49,007 bases of DNA from Rhodospirillales bacterium (GCA_028345065.1 JAOMCN010000011.1:1-49007); one strand, 5' to 3'; shown: positions 36,435 to 45,057, numbered from the stretch's first letter. The notes: a model not told the origin generated them from the sequence alone. Made by a program: numbers and translations.

Positions 36435-37270
36435 GTTGCACAGGCCTCGAGCGCCGCCCGTTTGAGCGCTACAAAACTCAATTTACGCAGATAAATGTCC
36501 GTAATGTTTTGATCGCTCAACAGCGATCTGATCATTTCTTCATCAATCTCCGTCGCAAAATCAGCGTCAGATTTACCGCTAAATAGTTTGGCCGCGTCGG
36601 CGATCATTATTGGTGGGGACTCGATTGCACCAATTACGGCGCGGAATACTTCTCGTTCAGGGTCATGGAGAACGGCACCGATGGCATGGGCAAATTCCCC
36701 CGCTTTCTGGCAAAATTTACAAAAACCCCATCGGGCAAGACTGGATAACTTTGGCACACGCACGGACTGAATGAGCTCGTCAGGATCGAGCGTTGTGGTA
36801 AATGACGAGACCATCAAGTCGCCCGCGGCTATTATCCGGGTGCCCCTAGGGCTACATACGACAAGCTCTGCATCGAGCAATGGTAGAACAGATATCCAGT
36901 CTGCCGCCGGGTCGGCGTGCGCCAGACTGCCGCCTATTGTTCCGCGATTACGAACTGCACGATAAGCGATGCCGCCAGCGACTTTCGCTAGTAAACCTCT
37001 CGACGGATCTTCAATGCGACCATCTTCAATATTAGCGTGGGTGATACAGGCGCCAATGTTAACAGACTCTCTGTCCGCCTCCACCAATGTCATTTCCGGA
37101 ATCCCTGTTACATCGATTAGTAGATCCGGTTGGGCCAGTCGAAGGTTCAACATCGGTCCCAGGGATTGGCTGCCGGCAACCACTTTAGAGAATACACCCT
37201 GTTCACTCAGCAATGTGCCGGCTTCCTCGAGACTTGCCGGGCGTTCGTAATAAAATGCTTTAGGCTTCAT
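36431..37270 (-). CDS. FAD-binding subunit of a molybdenum hydroxylase (CoxM type)
   Basis: A protein of 279 residues of the xanthine dehydrogenase medium-subunit family. VVAGSQSLGPMLNLRLAQPD and NRGTIGGSLAHADPAADW are the two FAD-binding motifs. It carries electrons from the 2Fe-2S subunit to an external acceptor. The start is the ATG at 37270; the gene follows the small iron-sulfur gene by nine bases and overlaps the CoxS-CoxG gene by four. Confidence 0.92.
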   Translation of the reverse strand: MKPKAFYYERPASLEEAGTLLSEQGVFSKVVAGSQSLGPMLNLRLAQPDLLIDVTGIPEMTLVEADRESVNIGACITHANIEDGRIEDPSRGLLAKVAGGIAYRAVRNRGTIGGSLAHADPAADWISVLPLLDAELVVCSPRGTRIIAAGDLMVSSFTTTLDPDELIQSVRVPKLSSLARWGFCKFCQKAGEFAHAIGAVLHDPEREVFRAVIGAIESPPIMIADAAKLFSGKSDADFATEIDEEMIRSLLSDQNITDIYLRKLSFVALKRAALEACAT

Positions 37271-37279
37271 ATCATGATC

Positions 37280-37639
37280 TCAAAGTTTTTCTTTGTTCGA
37301 CAGGGTGTCGGTTATCAAATCGCGAAGGAGGGGTCGATTGGGGAGCGGATCAATCTGCATCTCACCAGTATGCAGCTTAGCGATGCAGGCATACTGCACT
37401 TCACCATCGATCAACATCGTACATTCTTTGCACACATTGGCATTAAAGCAGGAATAACGGACCGCTAAATCAGGCACACTGTCTCGACGTAGCGCAGTCA
37501 ATCCGTCCAACACCGTCTCACCGTCTTCGAACGTAATTGCGAACTCCTGGTGCCCGCCTTCCTCGCGGGAGGTGCCTCGCCAGATTTTCAGTCGGGTGGA
37601 CTTCAAGTGGTCCGGCGGGGTGTTCTTGGTATCTATCAA
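37280..37639 (-). CDS. small [2Fe-2S] protein resembling the N-terminal half of SdhB/FrdB
   Basis: A protein of 119 residues. RYSCFNANVCKECTMLIDGE and the following AC give cysteines C64, C70, C73 and C85. These are the ligands of the plant-type cluster of fumarate reductase/succinate dehydrogenase iron-sulfur subunits, and RYS...TMLIDG matches that family. The first spacing is C-x5-C instead of the usual C-x4-C. The C-terminal half carrying the 3Fe-4S and 4Fe-4S clusters is absent and the protein ends naturally. It overlaps the flavoprotein gene by four bases and is probably its electron partner. Confidence 0.83.
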   Translation of the reverse strand: MIDTKNTPPDHLKSTRLKIWRGTSREEGGHQEFAITFEDGETVLDGLTALRRDSVPDLAVRYSCFNANVCKECTMLIDGEVQYACIAKLHTGEMQIDPLPNRPLLRDLITDTLSNKEKL

Positions 37640-39342
37640 GTTGGAACCTCCATAAGGCTCGACACCAACTTACCGTTCTCAAGCATAATTTTCTGGCTCA
37701 ATTGATAGTTATTAAGAGTGTCGGGAAAATCGTCGCGCTGGTGAGCGCCACGGCTTTCCCGTCGTTTGAGCGCCGCCAGGGTCAGAGCTTCGGCGGCCAA
37801 CAAGCCACTTCGCAATTCGAACCATTCGACAAGGCTCATGTTGTGAATCGTTTCTGATGAAACGACCAGGTTTTGTAACTCGTTAAGCCGCATCGCCCGA
37901 ATCTTTGTGTTGGCTTCGCTAAGATCTTTTTCGTTCCGGAACATACCAACCTTGGTCCACATTAACTCTTTGAGATCACCGTACAGACTTGCCGGTGAAT
38001 AACCCTCGCCCACATCCTTGCCAAGGACTCCCTTGATGAGTTCGACATGGGGCCCGGCACTCGTTTTATTCCAACGGCGTTTGGACCTTTTGGCTGCGAA
38101 CTTTGTAGCCGCTTCTCCTGCCCTTTCACCAAACACCATAGCCTCAGGGAGAGCATTTCCTGACAGCCTATTGGCGCCGTTGGCACCGCCTGCGATTTCA
38201 CCTGCCGCATAAAGCCCCGGAACACCGGTTTCCATATCTGTATTGACCTCAATGCCTCCCATTTGATAATGCGCGATGGGATACACTTCGACGGGTCGCT
38301 TGGTCAGATCTATATTGTTGCGGTGAAAAATTTCCAGGGCCGGACCTAGGGCATTTTTAAGCGCTGTTTGTTCAATGTGCTGAAAAGAAAGAAAGACGCC
38401 GCCATGAGGACTGCCCCGACCCGACTTGACTTCCTTGTACATGGCGTGGGTCAATGTGTCGCGCGCCGTGTCATATTTCTCACCAGAAGTTTCTTCATAA
38501 TTATTGAGGAACTCCTCGCCTCTGCCGTTCAGGAGACGTCCACCTAATTTCACTCGAGCCGGTTCCCAAGTCGTGGGGTCAAGCCCCACCATTCGGGGCG
38601 CCATATGTCCGTTTGGATAGAATTGCAGAAATTCAATATCTACAATTTTGGCACCGGCGCGTAGCGCCAATCCTAATCCTTCGCCGGCAATATTGTTTGG
38701 TGCTGTGGTGCGGCTGAACATCTTGGTCATGCCACCCAAACAGAGAATGACGGCCGATGACTGTATGGTTACAGGTGTTGCAGTGGAGACTTCAAACCCA
38801 ACAGCACCCAAGATCTCCCCATCGTGCGTAACGAGATCCGTGAGACTGACATTACTCAATTTTCGGATCGCATCATTACGACTGATCTGATTGCGAAGGG
38901 CCGCAGCGATTGCGGCACCGGTTCTTAAAAAATCAACATAAACACATCGCATACGGCTATGCCCGGGAGCAATGACCTGGCGTATTTTGCCATTTTCCTG
39001 GCGAACCCATTGGACTTTCCAATCTTCGAGTTCACGGATACGTTTTGGACTATTCTCACATAGAAGGGCGGAAAGATTTTCATTGCATAGTCCCCTACCA
39101 GCCTCCAGCGTGTCGATCAAATGCTGGTCTGGGCTATCTGGCTCTTCTTCCCCGAGAGCAGAGGCGCAAGTCATTTGAGCCATGATGGTAGCACCACCGC
39201 GACCGACAACATTCTTGTCAATGAGCAGGACTTTTGCACCGGTGCGTGCAGCTGAAATGGCGGCAAACATGCCGGCGGCACCACCACCAACGACCAGAAC
39301 GTCGGTTTCAATATGGTTAACGTTATTGTGCTTGTCCGCCAT
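37636..39342 (-). CDS. FAD-dependent succinate dehydrogenase/fumarate reductase-like flavoprotein
   Basis: A flavoprotein of 568 residues. The FAD fold opens ETDVLVVGGGAAGMFAAISA and closes with GVPGLYAAGEIAGGANGANR. HYQMGGIEV corresponds to the HYTMGG active-site loop, and the C-terminus has the RESRGAHQRDDFP motif. GRGGATIMAQM replaces the usual SHTxxAxGG flavinylation segment, so covalent FAD attachment is doubtful. The frame opens at 39402. The ATG at 39342 is preferred because it overlaps the large-subunit stop by one base (TAATG) and starts close to the FAD motif. It lies inside a molybdenum-hydroxylase operon, which is unusual. Confidence 0.88.
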   Translation of the reverse strand: MADKHNNVNHIETDVLVVGGGAAGMFAAISAARTGAKVLLIDKNVVGRGGATIMAQMTCASALGEEEPDSPDQHLIDTLEAGRGLCNENLSALLCENSPKRIRELEDWKVQWVRQENGKIRQVIAPGHSRMRCVYVDFLRTGAAIAAALRNQISRNDAIRKLSNVSLTDLVTHDGEILGAVGFEVSTATPVTIQSSAVILCLGGMTKMFSRTTAPNNIAGEGLGLALRAGAKIVDIEFLQFYPNGHMAPRMVGLDPTTWEPARVKLGGRLLNGRGEEFLNNYEETSGEKYDTARDTLTHAMYKEVKSGRGSPHGGVFLSFQHIEQTALKNALGPALEIFHRNNIDLTKRPVEVYPIAHYQMGGIEVNTDMETGVPGLYAAGEIAGGANGANRLSGNALPEAMVFGERAGEAATKFAAKRSKRRWNKTSAGPHVELIKGVLGKDVGEGYSPASLYGDLKELMWTKVGMFRNEKDLSEANTKIRAMRLNELQNLVVSSETIHNMSLVEWFELRSGLLAAEALTLAALKRRESRGAHQRDDFPDTLNNYQLSQKIMLENGKLVSSLMEVPT

Positions 39343-41669
39343 TATTGGCGCTGTTCTTCTATGGCTTCGATTATCCTCCGAGGCGTAACGGGGATCTGAC
39401 AAATTTCAACACCAAGTGGCGCCAAAGCATCATTGATCGCGTTCGCGATCGCCCCTGCGGGCCCAATCGCTCCTCCTTCTCCAACACCTTTTTGACCAAA
39501 ATTTGTGTAAGGCGACGGCGTTTCCATATGCAGAAGACGAATATTAGGTATATCGGTCGTTCCTGGAAGGAGATAATCCGCCAAGGTTGATGCCAGCGGC
39601 TGACCTTGGCTGTCGTAGGGCATTTCTTCGAACAACGCTGTGCCGATCCCCTGTGCGGCACCACCATACACCTGGCCGTCAACGATCATCGGATTGACCC
39701 GTGTACCCGCGTCTTCCGTAATGACATAATCAAGTATCTCGACGCTACCCGTTTCTGGATCAACAGCGACGACGGTCGCATGAGCAGAACCGCTATGGAT
39801 ACCTGTGAGACGATCTGGCGCGTAGCCCTCAGTGGTTTCAAGTCCACGCGGATCGGTGTCACCAGGAAGATCTGCAGGAGTGAGATAATAGGATCTGGCA
39901 ATATCGCCAATAGATATGCTGCCCTCCGGACCGTATACCCCACCGTCCCTGACCTCGACAGACGCAACATCCGTTTGAAGTAGGGCTGCCCCAATGCCGG
40001 CTACTCTCCTGGCAATTTCTTCGCAGGCGCGCGCAACTGCACCTCCGGCCCAGACCATGCCTCGTGATCCCCAGGCGCCAGTCGAATAGGGAGAGAGTTC
40101 GGTATCGCCAAGGCGCACATGTACATCGGATATATTAATCCCGAGGCACTCAACGGCAACCTGCGCCAACGTAGTTTCAAGACCTTGTCCGATGGTTTGG
40201 ATGCCAACCCGGATATCAAGCCGGCCGTCTGGAGTAAGCCTGGCAAATGCCTGTTCATACAATGCCCTTCTTTTGCCATCAGCCGTGGTGCCGTGAGCGG
40301 TCTGTTCTGAAAATACTGAAATGCCAAGCCCAATCAGGCGTCCATCGGGCTCACCTCTCTTTTGACGTTCGCGGACGGTCACAAGGTCAATAGCAGCGAC
40401 AGCCATGCGTAAAAGTTCGGGATAGTCACCGCTGTCAAAATGTTTGTCTGTAACGTTGTCGTAAGGCATTTGCTCGGGCCTCACGAGGTTGGCGAGGCGA
40501 ACTTCATATGGTTCGATACCGATCTTGCGAGCAATGGCATCAATCATCAATTCCATCGCATAGCAACATCCAGGCCGGGCAACCCCGCGATACGGCAATT
40601 GCGGAGTTTTGTTGGAGGCAACAGCGACAGTACTGCAACGATACACCGGGAGGTCGTATGGTCCGGGAAGAATTGCACTTACCTGTGAGGCCTCAATTGC
40701 CGCGGTAAAAGGATAGGCGGAGTAAGCGCCCGTGTCGACTGATGCCTTTGCATCGAAGGCTAGGATTTTGCCTTTTTCATCAGTGAAGGCTGTCATGTCG
40801 TAATAATGTTCGCGACAGTTGGCATTCGCTGTCAATTGTTCACGGCGATCTTCCAGCCACCGTACAGGATGACCACACTGCATGGCCAACCAGCACAGGC
40901 ATATTTCTTCTCCTGCAACTATAGCCTTATAACCAAAGCCGCCGCCAATATCGGGAGAAATAACCCGGATCTGAACCTCAGGAATTTGTAGGAACTCAGC
41001 AAGACCGGTACGTACCACATGGGGAAATTGTGATGCGCCGTAAACAACTAGCTGACTCAATCTGGTGTCCCAGTGGGCAATAAACCCGCGGTTCTCAATG
41101 GGGGACATGACTTGGCGAGCTGTGCGTACTTTGCGGGCTACGCTTACAGGCGCCTGTCGCGCAGCGGACTCAATGTCACCATCATAGCTGACCTCTAGAT
41201 AGATATTATCATTCCATGCATCGTGAACGCGCGGTGCGTCCGATAACTGGGCATCCAACATGTCGACGACTGCGGGCAACACATCGTAATCCACCATGAC
41301 CTGAGCGGCGATATCTTCGGCCTCGGCACGCGTATCGGCCACACACATCGCAATCAATTCACCGACATGTCGTATCTTGTCGGTAACTAGCGGAGGCTGC
41401 TCAGACGCCTTGAAACCAGGGAGAGGAGATACTGCCCTGATAGGCTTGACATCGGTCAGGTCCTCAGCAGTGAAGACCGAAGACCGGATAGATTCCGGTA
41501 TCTGGATACCAAGTAAACGTGCGTGGGCAACCGGGGACCGGACAAATGCGACCTCTCGTGTTCCATCAAGTGAGATGTCTCCGATATAGTGTCCTTTGCC
41601 GCGTAAAAAGCGGTCGTCTTCTTTTCTCAGTAGGCTGGCACCAACGCCATCCGAGTGGCCCAATTTCAT
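39342..41669 (-). CDS. molybdenum hydroxylase large subunit (xanthine dehydrogenase/CoxL family)
   Basis: A molybdopterin-binding catalytic subunit of 775 residues. GGGFGYKAIVAGEE and IGQGLETTLAQVAVECLGI are cofactor-binding motifs, and GVGEGGAIGPAGAIANA includes the conserved catalytic-region Glu. The active-site loop reads PYRGVARPGCCYAMELMID. It lacks the AYxCSFR signature of true (form I) CO dehydrogenase and is nearer to the form II AYRGAGR type. The substrate is therefore probably not CO but an aldehyde, N-heterocycle or aromatic. GGGAG precedes the ATG. It is the first gene of the five-gene minus-strand operon, divergent from the liv genes. Confidence 0.92.
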   Translation of the reverse strand: MKLGHSDGVGASLLRKEDDRFLRGKGHYIGDISLDGTREVAFVRSPVAHARLLGIQIPESIRSSVFTAEDLTDVKPIRAVSPLPGFKASEQPPLVTDKIRHVGELIAMCVADTRAEAEDIAAQVMVDYDVLPAVVDMLDAQLSDAPRVHDAWNDNIYLEVSYDGDIESAARQAPVSVARKVRTARQVMSPIENRGFIAHWDTRLSQLVVYGASQFPHVVRTGLAEFLQIPEVQIRVISPDIGGGFGYKAIVAGEEICLCWLAMQCGHPVRWLEDRREQLTANANCREHYYDMTAFTDEKGKILAFDAKASVDTGAYSAYPFTAAIEASQVSAILPGPYDLPVYRCSTVAVASNKTPQLPYRGVARPGCCYAMELMIDAIARKIGIEPYEVRLANLVRPEQMPYDNVTDKHFDSGDYPELLRMAVAAIDLVTVRERQKRGEPDGRLIGLGISVFSEQTAHGTTADGKRRALYEQAFARLTPDGRLDIRVGIQTIGQGLETTLAQVAVECLGINISDVHVRLGDTELSPYSTGAWGSRGMVWAGGAVARACEEIARRVAGIGAALLQTDVASVEVRDGGVYGPEGSISIGDIARSYYLTPADLPGDTDPRGLETTEGYAPDRLTGIHSGSAHATVVAVDPETGSVEILDYVITEDAGTRVNPMIVDGQVYGGAAQGIGTALFEEMPYDSQGQPLASTLADYLLPGTTDIPNIRLLHMETPSPYTNFGQKGVGEGGAIGPAGAIANAINDALAPLGVEICQIPVTPRRIIEAIEEQRQ

Positions 41670-41687
41670 GTCTCCCGTTCAAATCGG

Positions 41688-41849
41688 TCAAATGATGAGG
41701 AAAGATTTCGGTATGATTAATTTCACGCCTTCCCCGTTGCGCAAAGCTAAAGTTTTTTGCATTTTATGGATCACATCTAACCTCGTCAGAGCGGCATGGT
41801 CAAGATTGTAACCTTTTGGGTAATTTCCATCTTCAAAGGATACTTTCAT
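41688..41849 (-). CDS. possible 53-residue leader ORF upstream of the molybdenum hydroxylase operon
   Basis: A short minus-strand frame (MKVSFEDGNYPKGYN...KSFLII) that ends 18 bases before the large-subunit start codon. It has no clear Shine-Dalgarno and no recognised family. Its composition looks protein-like and it may be a small cotranslated gene, but a 53-codon open frame in this AT-rich DNA could also be chance. A second ATG lies three bases upstream. Confidence 0.25.
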   Translation of the reverse strand: MKVSFEDGNYPKGYNLDHAALTRLDVIHKMQKTLALRNGEGVKLIIPKSFLII

Positions 41850-42433
41850 CATTGAGTTTTTGCTGAACTTGTGAATTATTCAATTGCTGATTTACGCCCT
41901 TCACGTCTTAAACCATTCTAAAAATTAGATGATAGGTTTGATTTGCGGATCGACGAGGGAGTTAATCTGGACTTGTCAGATGCCTCGATTTAACATTAAG
42001 AGCAAATCACAGGGTGAGATATAATGCCAACCTGAGACACTACGTAATTGAACCTACCTAAACAAAATACATCAAAACAGCAAAAAGTATAAACATAACT
42101 AGTGTTCGGTTAGGAGAGAGCCCAGATTAAGGTGGAGCACCCAATCTTGTTTATCAGTGACGAAGGGGTGCACTGTCCGACCATTTAATGGCTCATTTCG
42201 GACAAGTGAAATAAAAAAAGACATTGCCCCACAGACTTCAAATACCCTATCATCCAGTCTGCTTAAGTTATTGAGACAAACAAAAACTTTAACGCCAGGT
42301 CTTCTTCTAATTAGTAGTCCATGCGACATGACGGTTTTTTGTGTCCAAGAATGTTTACGCAATTGATTGCGGCATGGAAATTTTAAACTCGAAGGAGATG
42401 ATCTATTCACCAACTGAAAATAGGGAGGAAAAA
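41850..42433. other. divergent intergenic region with nested palindromes
   Basis: Separates the minus-strand operon from livK. It contains TGTCCGA (42174-42180), the palindrome CCATTTAATGG (42181-42191) and TCGGACA (42198-42204), a nested dyad that could bind a regulator. A 104-residue minus-strand frame (42099-42413) and an in-frame + extension upstream of livK look spurious. No promoter was assigned with confidence. Confidence 0.45.
42423..42428 (+). promoter_or_regulatory. ribosome-binding site supporting the TTG start of livK
   Basis: GGGAGG lies five bases before TTG at 42434, which opens directly into a normal signal peptide. The upstream ATG candidates in the same frame would add an unlikely N-terminal extension. 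Confidence 0.75.
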
Positions 42434-43642
42434 TTGAGCATCACCGGAAGAGTAACTTTTCTATCTATGGTAGCCGGGAGCGTCTTGGCTTTAACCAACT
42501 TTATCTCAAATTCCGCATTAGCAGAAGATGTAATCAAGATTGGTACGCCGTTAGCACTGACTGGGGGACTAGCCGATGAAGGCAAGAAGCAACAAATTGC
42601 ATATGACATGTGGTTGCGCCGGGTCAACGCCGCGGGTGGCATCAATGTCGGCGGTAAAAAGATGAAAGTGAAGTTGGTCGCCTATGACTATCAAACAGAT
42701 GGTAAGCGCGCCGGTCAATTGACCGAAAAACTGATCACCAGCGACAAAGTACATTTCTTGGCAGCACCGTTCGGTTCTGGCCACACTAAGATTACCGCGG
42801 GAGTCGCCGAACGCCACGGTGTTCCTATTGTTGCGTCAACCGCTTCATCGTTGTCTGTCTATAACCAGGGCTTCAAGAACATTTTCGGTACGTTAGCGCC
42901 AAATACGGGTATGACCGAGGCAATGATGAAATTCTTCAAGAAGAAACTTCCAGGCACGCAGAAGGTAGCCGTTCTTGGACGCGACGACGTGTTCCCGCGG
43001 GCAATGGCGAAATCTCTGTCCAAAGGCGCGCGTAATCGTGGGTTCGATGTGGTTTATGACGAACTCTACGCCGTCGGTACCCTTGACCACGCATCATCTC
43101 TTTCGAAAATCAAGTCAGAAAAGCCTGACTGGATTTATCTTACCGGCTATACCCAAGATTTGATACTTCTGCGCAAGCAGATGAGCGATCTCGGCGTCAC
43201 GGCACCGATTGTCACCATGGTAACCGGACCAGCCTATAAGGAATTTGTTGACGGTCTTGGCAAACTCGCCGACGGTGTGACGAGTTCAAGCTGGTGGCAT
43301 CACGCTACTGACTATAAAAGTGACGACGTTTTTGGCTCGACAAAGGCTTTCTACACTCAGTTCGTCAAGGAACAAGGGCATGATCCTGATTACGTTCATG
43401 CTTCAGCAGCAGCGGCACTGATCGTGTTACAGAAAGGAATTGAAAAGGCCGGCACGCTCAATCGGGCGAAGGTCCGCGACGCGATAGCGAGTCTGGACAT
43501 TGTCACCTTCTTTGGTCCAATAAAGTTCAGCCCCAACGGTATGAACCAAGTGCGCGACCTGCCGATCATCCAGGTCCAGAAAGGTAAGGTCTCTGTCCTT
43601 CATCCTGCCGATATCAAAAACGCTGAAATGCAAAAAATGTAA
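42434..43642 (+). CDS. livK: branched-chain amino acid-type ABC transporter substrate-binding protein (LivK family)
   Basis: A periplasmic receptor of 402 residues. The signal peptide covers about residues 1-31 (SITGRVTFLSMVAGSVLAL... to ALA/ED). The mature protein opens DVIKIGTPLALTGGLADEGK, typical of LivK/AmiC-type receptors. Such receptors bind leucine-type amino acids, but also amides, aromatic acids and urea. TTG at 42434 is the start, with GGGAGG upstream. It is separated from the permease genes by a hairpin and an AhpD-family remnant. Divergence from the molybdenum-hydroxylase operon suggests that it may import the substrate of that enzyme. This is inference. Confidence 0.92.
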   Translation: MSITGRVTFLSMVAGSVLALTNFISNSALAEDVIKIGTPLALTGGLADEGKKQQIAYDMWLRRVNAAGGINVGGKKMKVKLVAYDYQTDGKRAGQLTEKLITSDKVHFLAAPFGSGHTKITAGVAERHGVPIVASTASSLSVYNQGFKNIFGTLAPNTGMTEAMMKFFKKKLPGTQKVAVLGRDDVFPRAMAKSLSKGARNRGFDVVYDELYAVGTLDHASSLSKIKSEKPDWIYLTGYTQDLILLRKQMSDLGVTAPIVTMVTGPAYKEFVDGLGKLADGVTSSSWWHHATDYKSDDVFGSTKAFYTQFVKEQGHDPDYVHASAAAALIVLQKGIEKAGTLNRAKVRDAIASLDIVTFFGPIKFSPNGMNQVRDLPIIQVQKGKVSVLHPADIKNAEMQKM

Positions 43643-43651
43643 AACAGATGA

Positions 43652-43692
43652 TCTCTGCGGCATCGGGTAATAACCCGGTGCCGCAACAGAGA
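43652..43692 (+). terminator. hairpin after livK (attenuator or mRNA stabiliser)
   Basis: TCTCTG (43652-43657) plus CGGCATCGGGT (43658-43668), loop AATA, then ACCCGGTGCCG (43673-43683) and CAGAGA (43687-43692) after a caa bulge. The core stem is 11 bp with one G-U pair. There is no T-tract, so it may act as a stabiliser or partial attenuator between receptor and permease. Confidence 0.65.
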
Positions 43693-43781
43693 ACAGAAAT
43701 CTACTAAACTGCCTTACGGAGAACCCGGAAGGAACGCCTTGGCAAAGCAGTTGCCGCAGAATATGAAAGTAGAGGACGAGG

Positions 43782-44174
43782 ATGCCGCTGTCTCCATCAC
43801 TACAGCATAACGCTCTGGACAAAGACATTTATCATGTCAACCCAGACTTATTCGGACCCTGGCGTGAAGTCGAGAAATTAATCACGCGAGGACACTCCCC
43901 ATTTTCCGGGAGTGAACTTGACCTAAGAAGGGACTTGGTGTTGCTTACCAATTCGTGCAGACATTGTTATAACTCCCACTCCGAGGCGGCCAATAGGGAT
44001 GAATAGGCTTTACAGGATGCAACCTTCATTTGTTGCTACTTCTCGTTCATGAACCGTCTAGTGTACGGAAATGGCCTGCCATTCGACCCTAGGTTTTTTA
44101 AAGAGCCAGCACGACGCCGTGCCGAACAGGGCTACGTTGCCCGATACACCGCGGAGACGACGCCAATCGAATAG
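43782..44174 (+). pseudogene. AhpD/carboxymuconolactone decarboxylase family remnant, amber-interrupted and shortened
   Basis: Two pieces of one protein lie in the same frame, divided by TAG at 44004-44006 (codon 75). The first, from ATG 43782, reads MPLSPSLQHN and continues to the catalytic CMD motif CRHCYNSHSEAA (C59-x2-C62-x3-H66), preceded by ITRGHSPFSG. The second begins ALQDATFICCYFSFMNRLVYG and runs to GYVARYTAETTPIE, matching the C-terminal MNRLVxGxG segment of peroxidase-related AhpD-like proteins. About 50-60 residues that normally join them are missing, so a deletion plus stop is more likely than recoding. GAGG just before the ATG may be the old ribosome-binding site. It lies between livK and livH. 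Confidence 0.75.
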
Positions 44175-44199
44175 AATTGGGCGTTAGGGAGGCAGGCGC

Positions 44200-45057
44200 A
44201 TGGAATTGCAGATTTTGGCTAACGGGATCGTTCTCGGCGCGCTTTACGCGTGTATCGCCGTTGGCTTCTCTCTTGTCTGGGGCGTGCTCAACGTTATCAA
44301 TATGCTGCATGGATCGTTTATCATCCTCGGTGGCTACATTACGTTTTTCGCCTGGGCTCGTCTCGGGATCCATCCCATCGCCATGATCCCGGTAGCCGGC
44401 ATGATCCTTTACGGTCTCGGCTACATGGTCCAAAGGGGTGTCATCAATAAAGTCGTGACACAGCCAGTCCTGATTACACTGACGCTCACCTTCGGGCTCG
44501 ATATGATCCTTTATAATTTTATGAATGTGGTATTTACGGCGACACCCCAGCGAGTAACCCTGGAACTTGGTTCGTTTGATATCGGCGGCATATTCATGCC
44601 CTGGGACCGCATCGTTTCCATGCTTCTCGCCTTCGCCCTCACCGGTTTACTCTACTGGGTGATGCGAACATCGCGTGTTGGCCGGGCAATTGTTGCCGTA
44701 CGCATGGATCGCGATGCCGCCGCACTGATGGGAATTCGCGTTGATCAAATTTATGCCATCACATTTGGTATAGGGGCTTTTATGGCTGGTGCAGCAGGTG
44801 CCGTATTTGCTGTCGTCTTCCCGGTGACAACAAATCTTTCCGGTCTCTATATCGGCAAGGCCTTCGTGGTCTGCGTTATTGGCGGGCTCGGCAGTGTCCC
44901 GGGCGCGCTGGTCGGGGGCATAGTACTTGGCGTGATCGAAAGTTTTGCAGGACATTGGTTGGGGCCACAGCACGCAATTACCGTCGGCTTCGTACTTATG
45001 CTTATACTTCTTATTACACGGCCATCAGGCCTGCTCGGTAAAAAGGGTTACGAATGA
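44200..45057 (+). CDS. livH: branched-chain amino acid-type ABC transporter permease (LivH)
   Basis: A membrane protein of 285 residues with about eight segments. It opens with LQILANGIVLGALYACIAVG, the usual LivH start. WGVLNVINMLHGSF and KAFVVCVIGGLGSVPGALVG, with its conserved glycines, are family motifs. GGGAGG lies shortly upstream of the ATG. It overlaps livM by four bases (ATGA). It is one of the two permeases of the transporter served by livK, livG and livF. Confidence 0.94.
   Translation: MELQILANGIVLGALYACIAVGFSLVWGVLNVINMLHGSFIILGGYITFFAWARLGIHPIAMIPVAGMILYGLGYMVQRGVINKVVTQPVLITLTLTFGLDMILYNFMNVVFTATPQRVTLELGSFDIGGIFMPWDRIVSMLLAFALTGLLYWVMRTSRVGRAIVAVRMDRDAAALMGIRVDQIYAITFGIGAFMAGAAGAVFAVVFPVTTNLSGLYIGKAFVVCVIGGLGSVPGALVGGIVLGVIESFAGHWLGPQHAITVGFVLMLILLITRPSGLLGKKGYE

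Noticed and set aside
39342-41669. Calling the large subunit carbon monoxide dehydrogenase
   Set aside because: The active-site loop lacks the AYxCSFR signature, so CO oxidation is not supported.
42099-42413. 104-residue minus-strand ORF in the cox-liv gap
   Set aside because: No family resemblance and no ribosome-binding site; overlaps the start of livK on the opposite strand.
42341-42433. Longer livK start at 42341 or 42398
   Set aside because: These starts add a non-signal-like extension. The ATG at 42398 directly abuts GGAG with no spacing. TTG at 42434 has a better site and a clean signal peptide.
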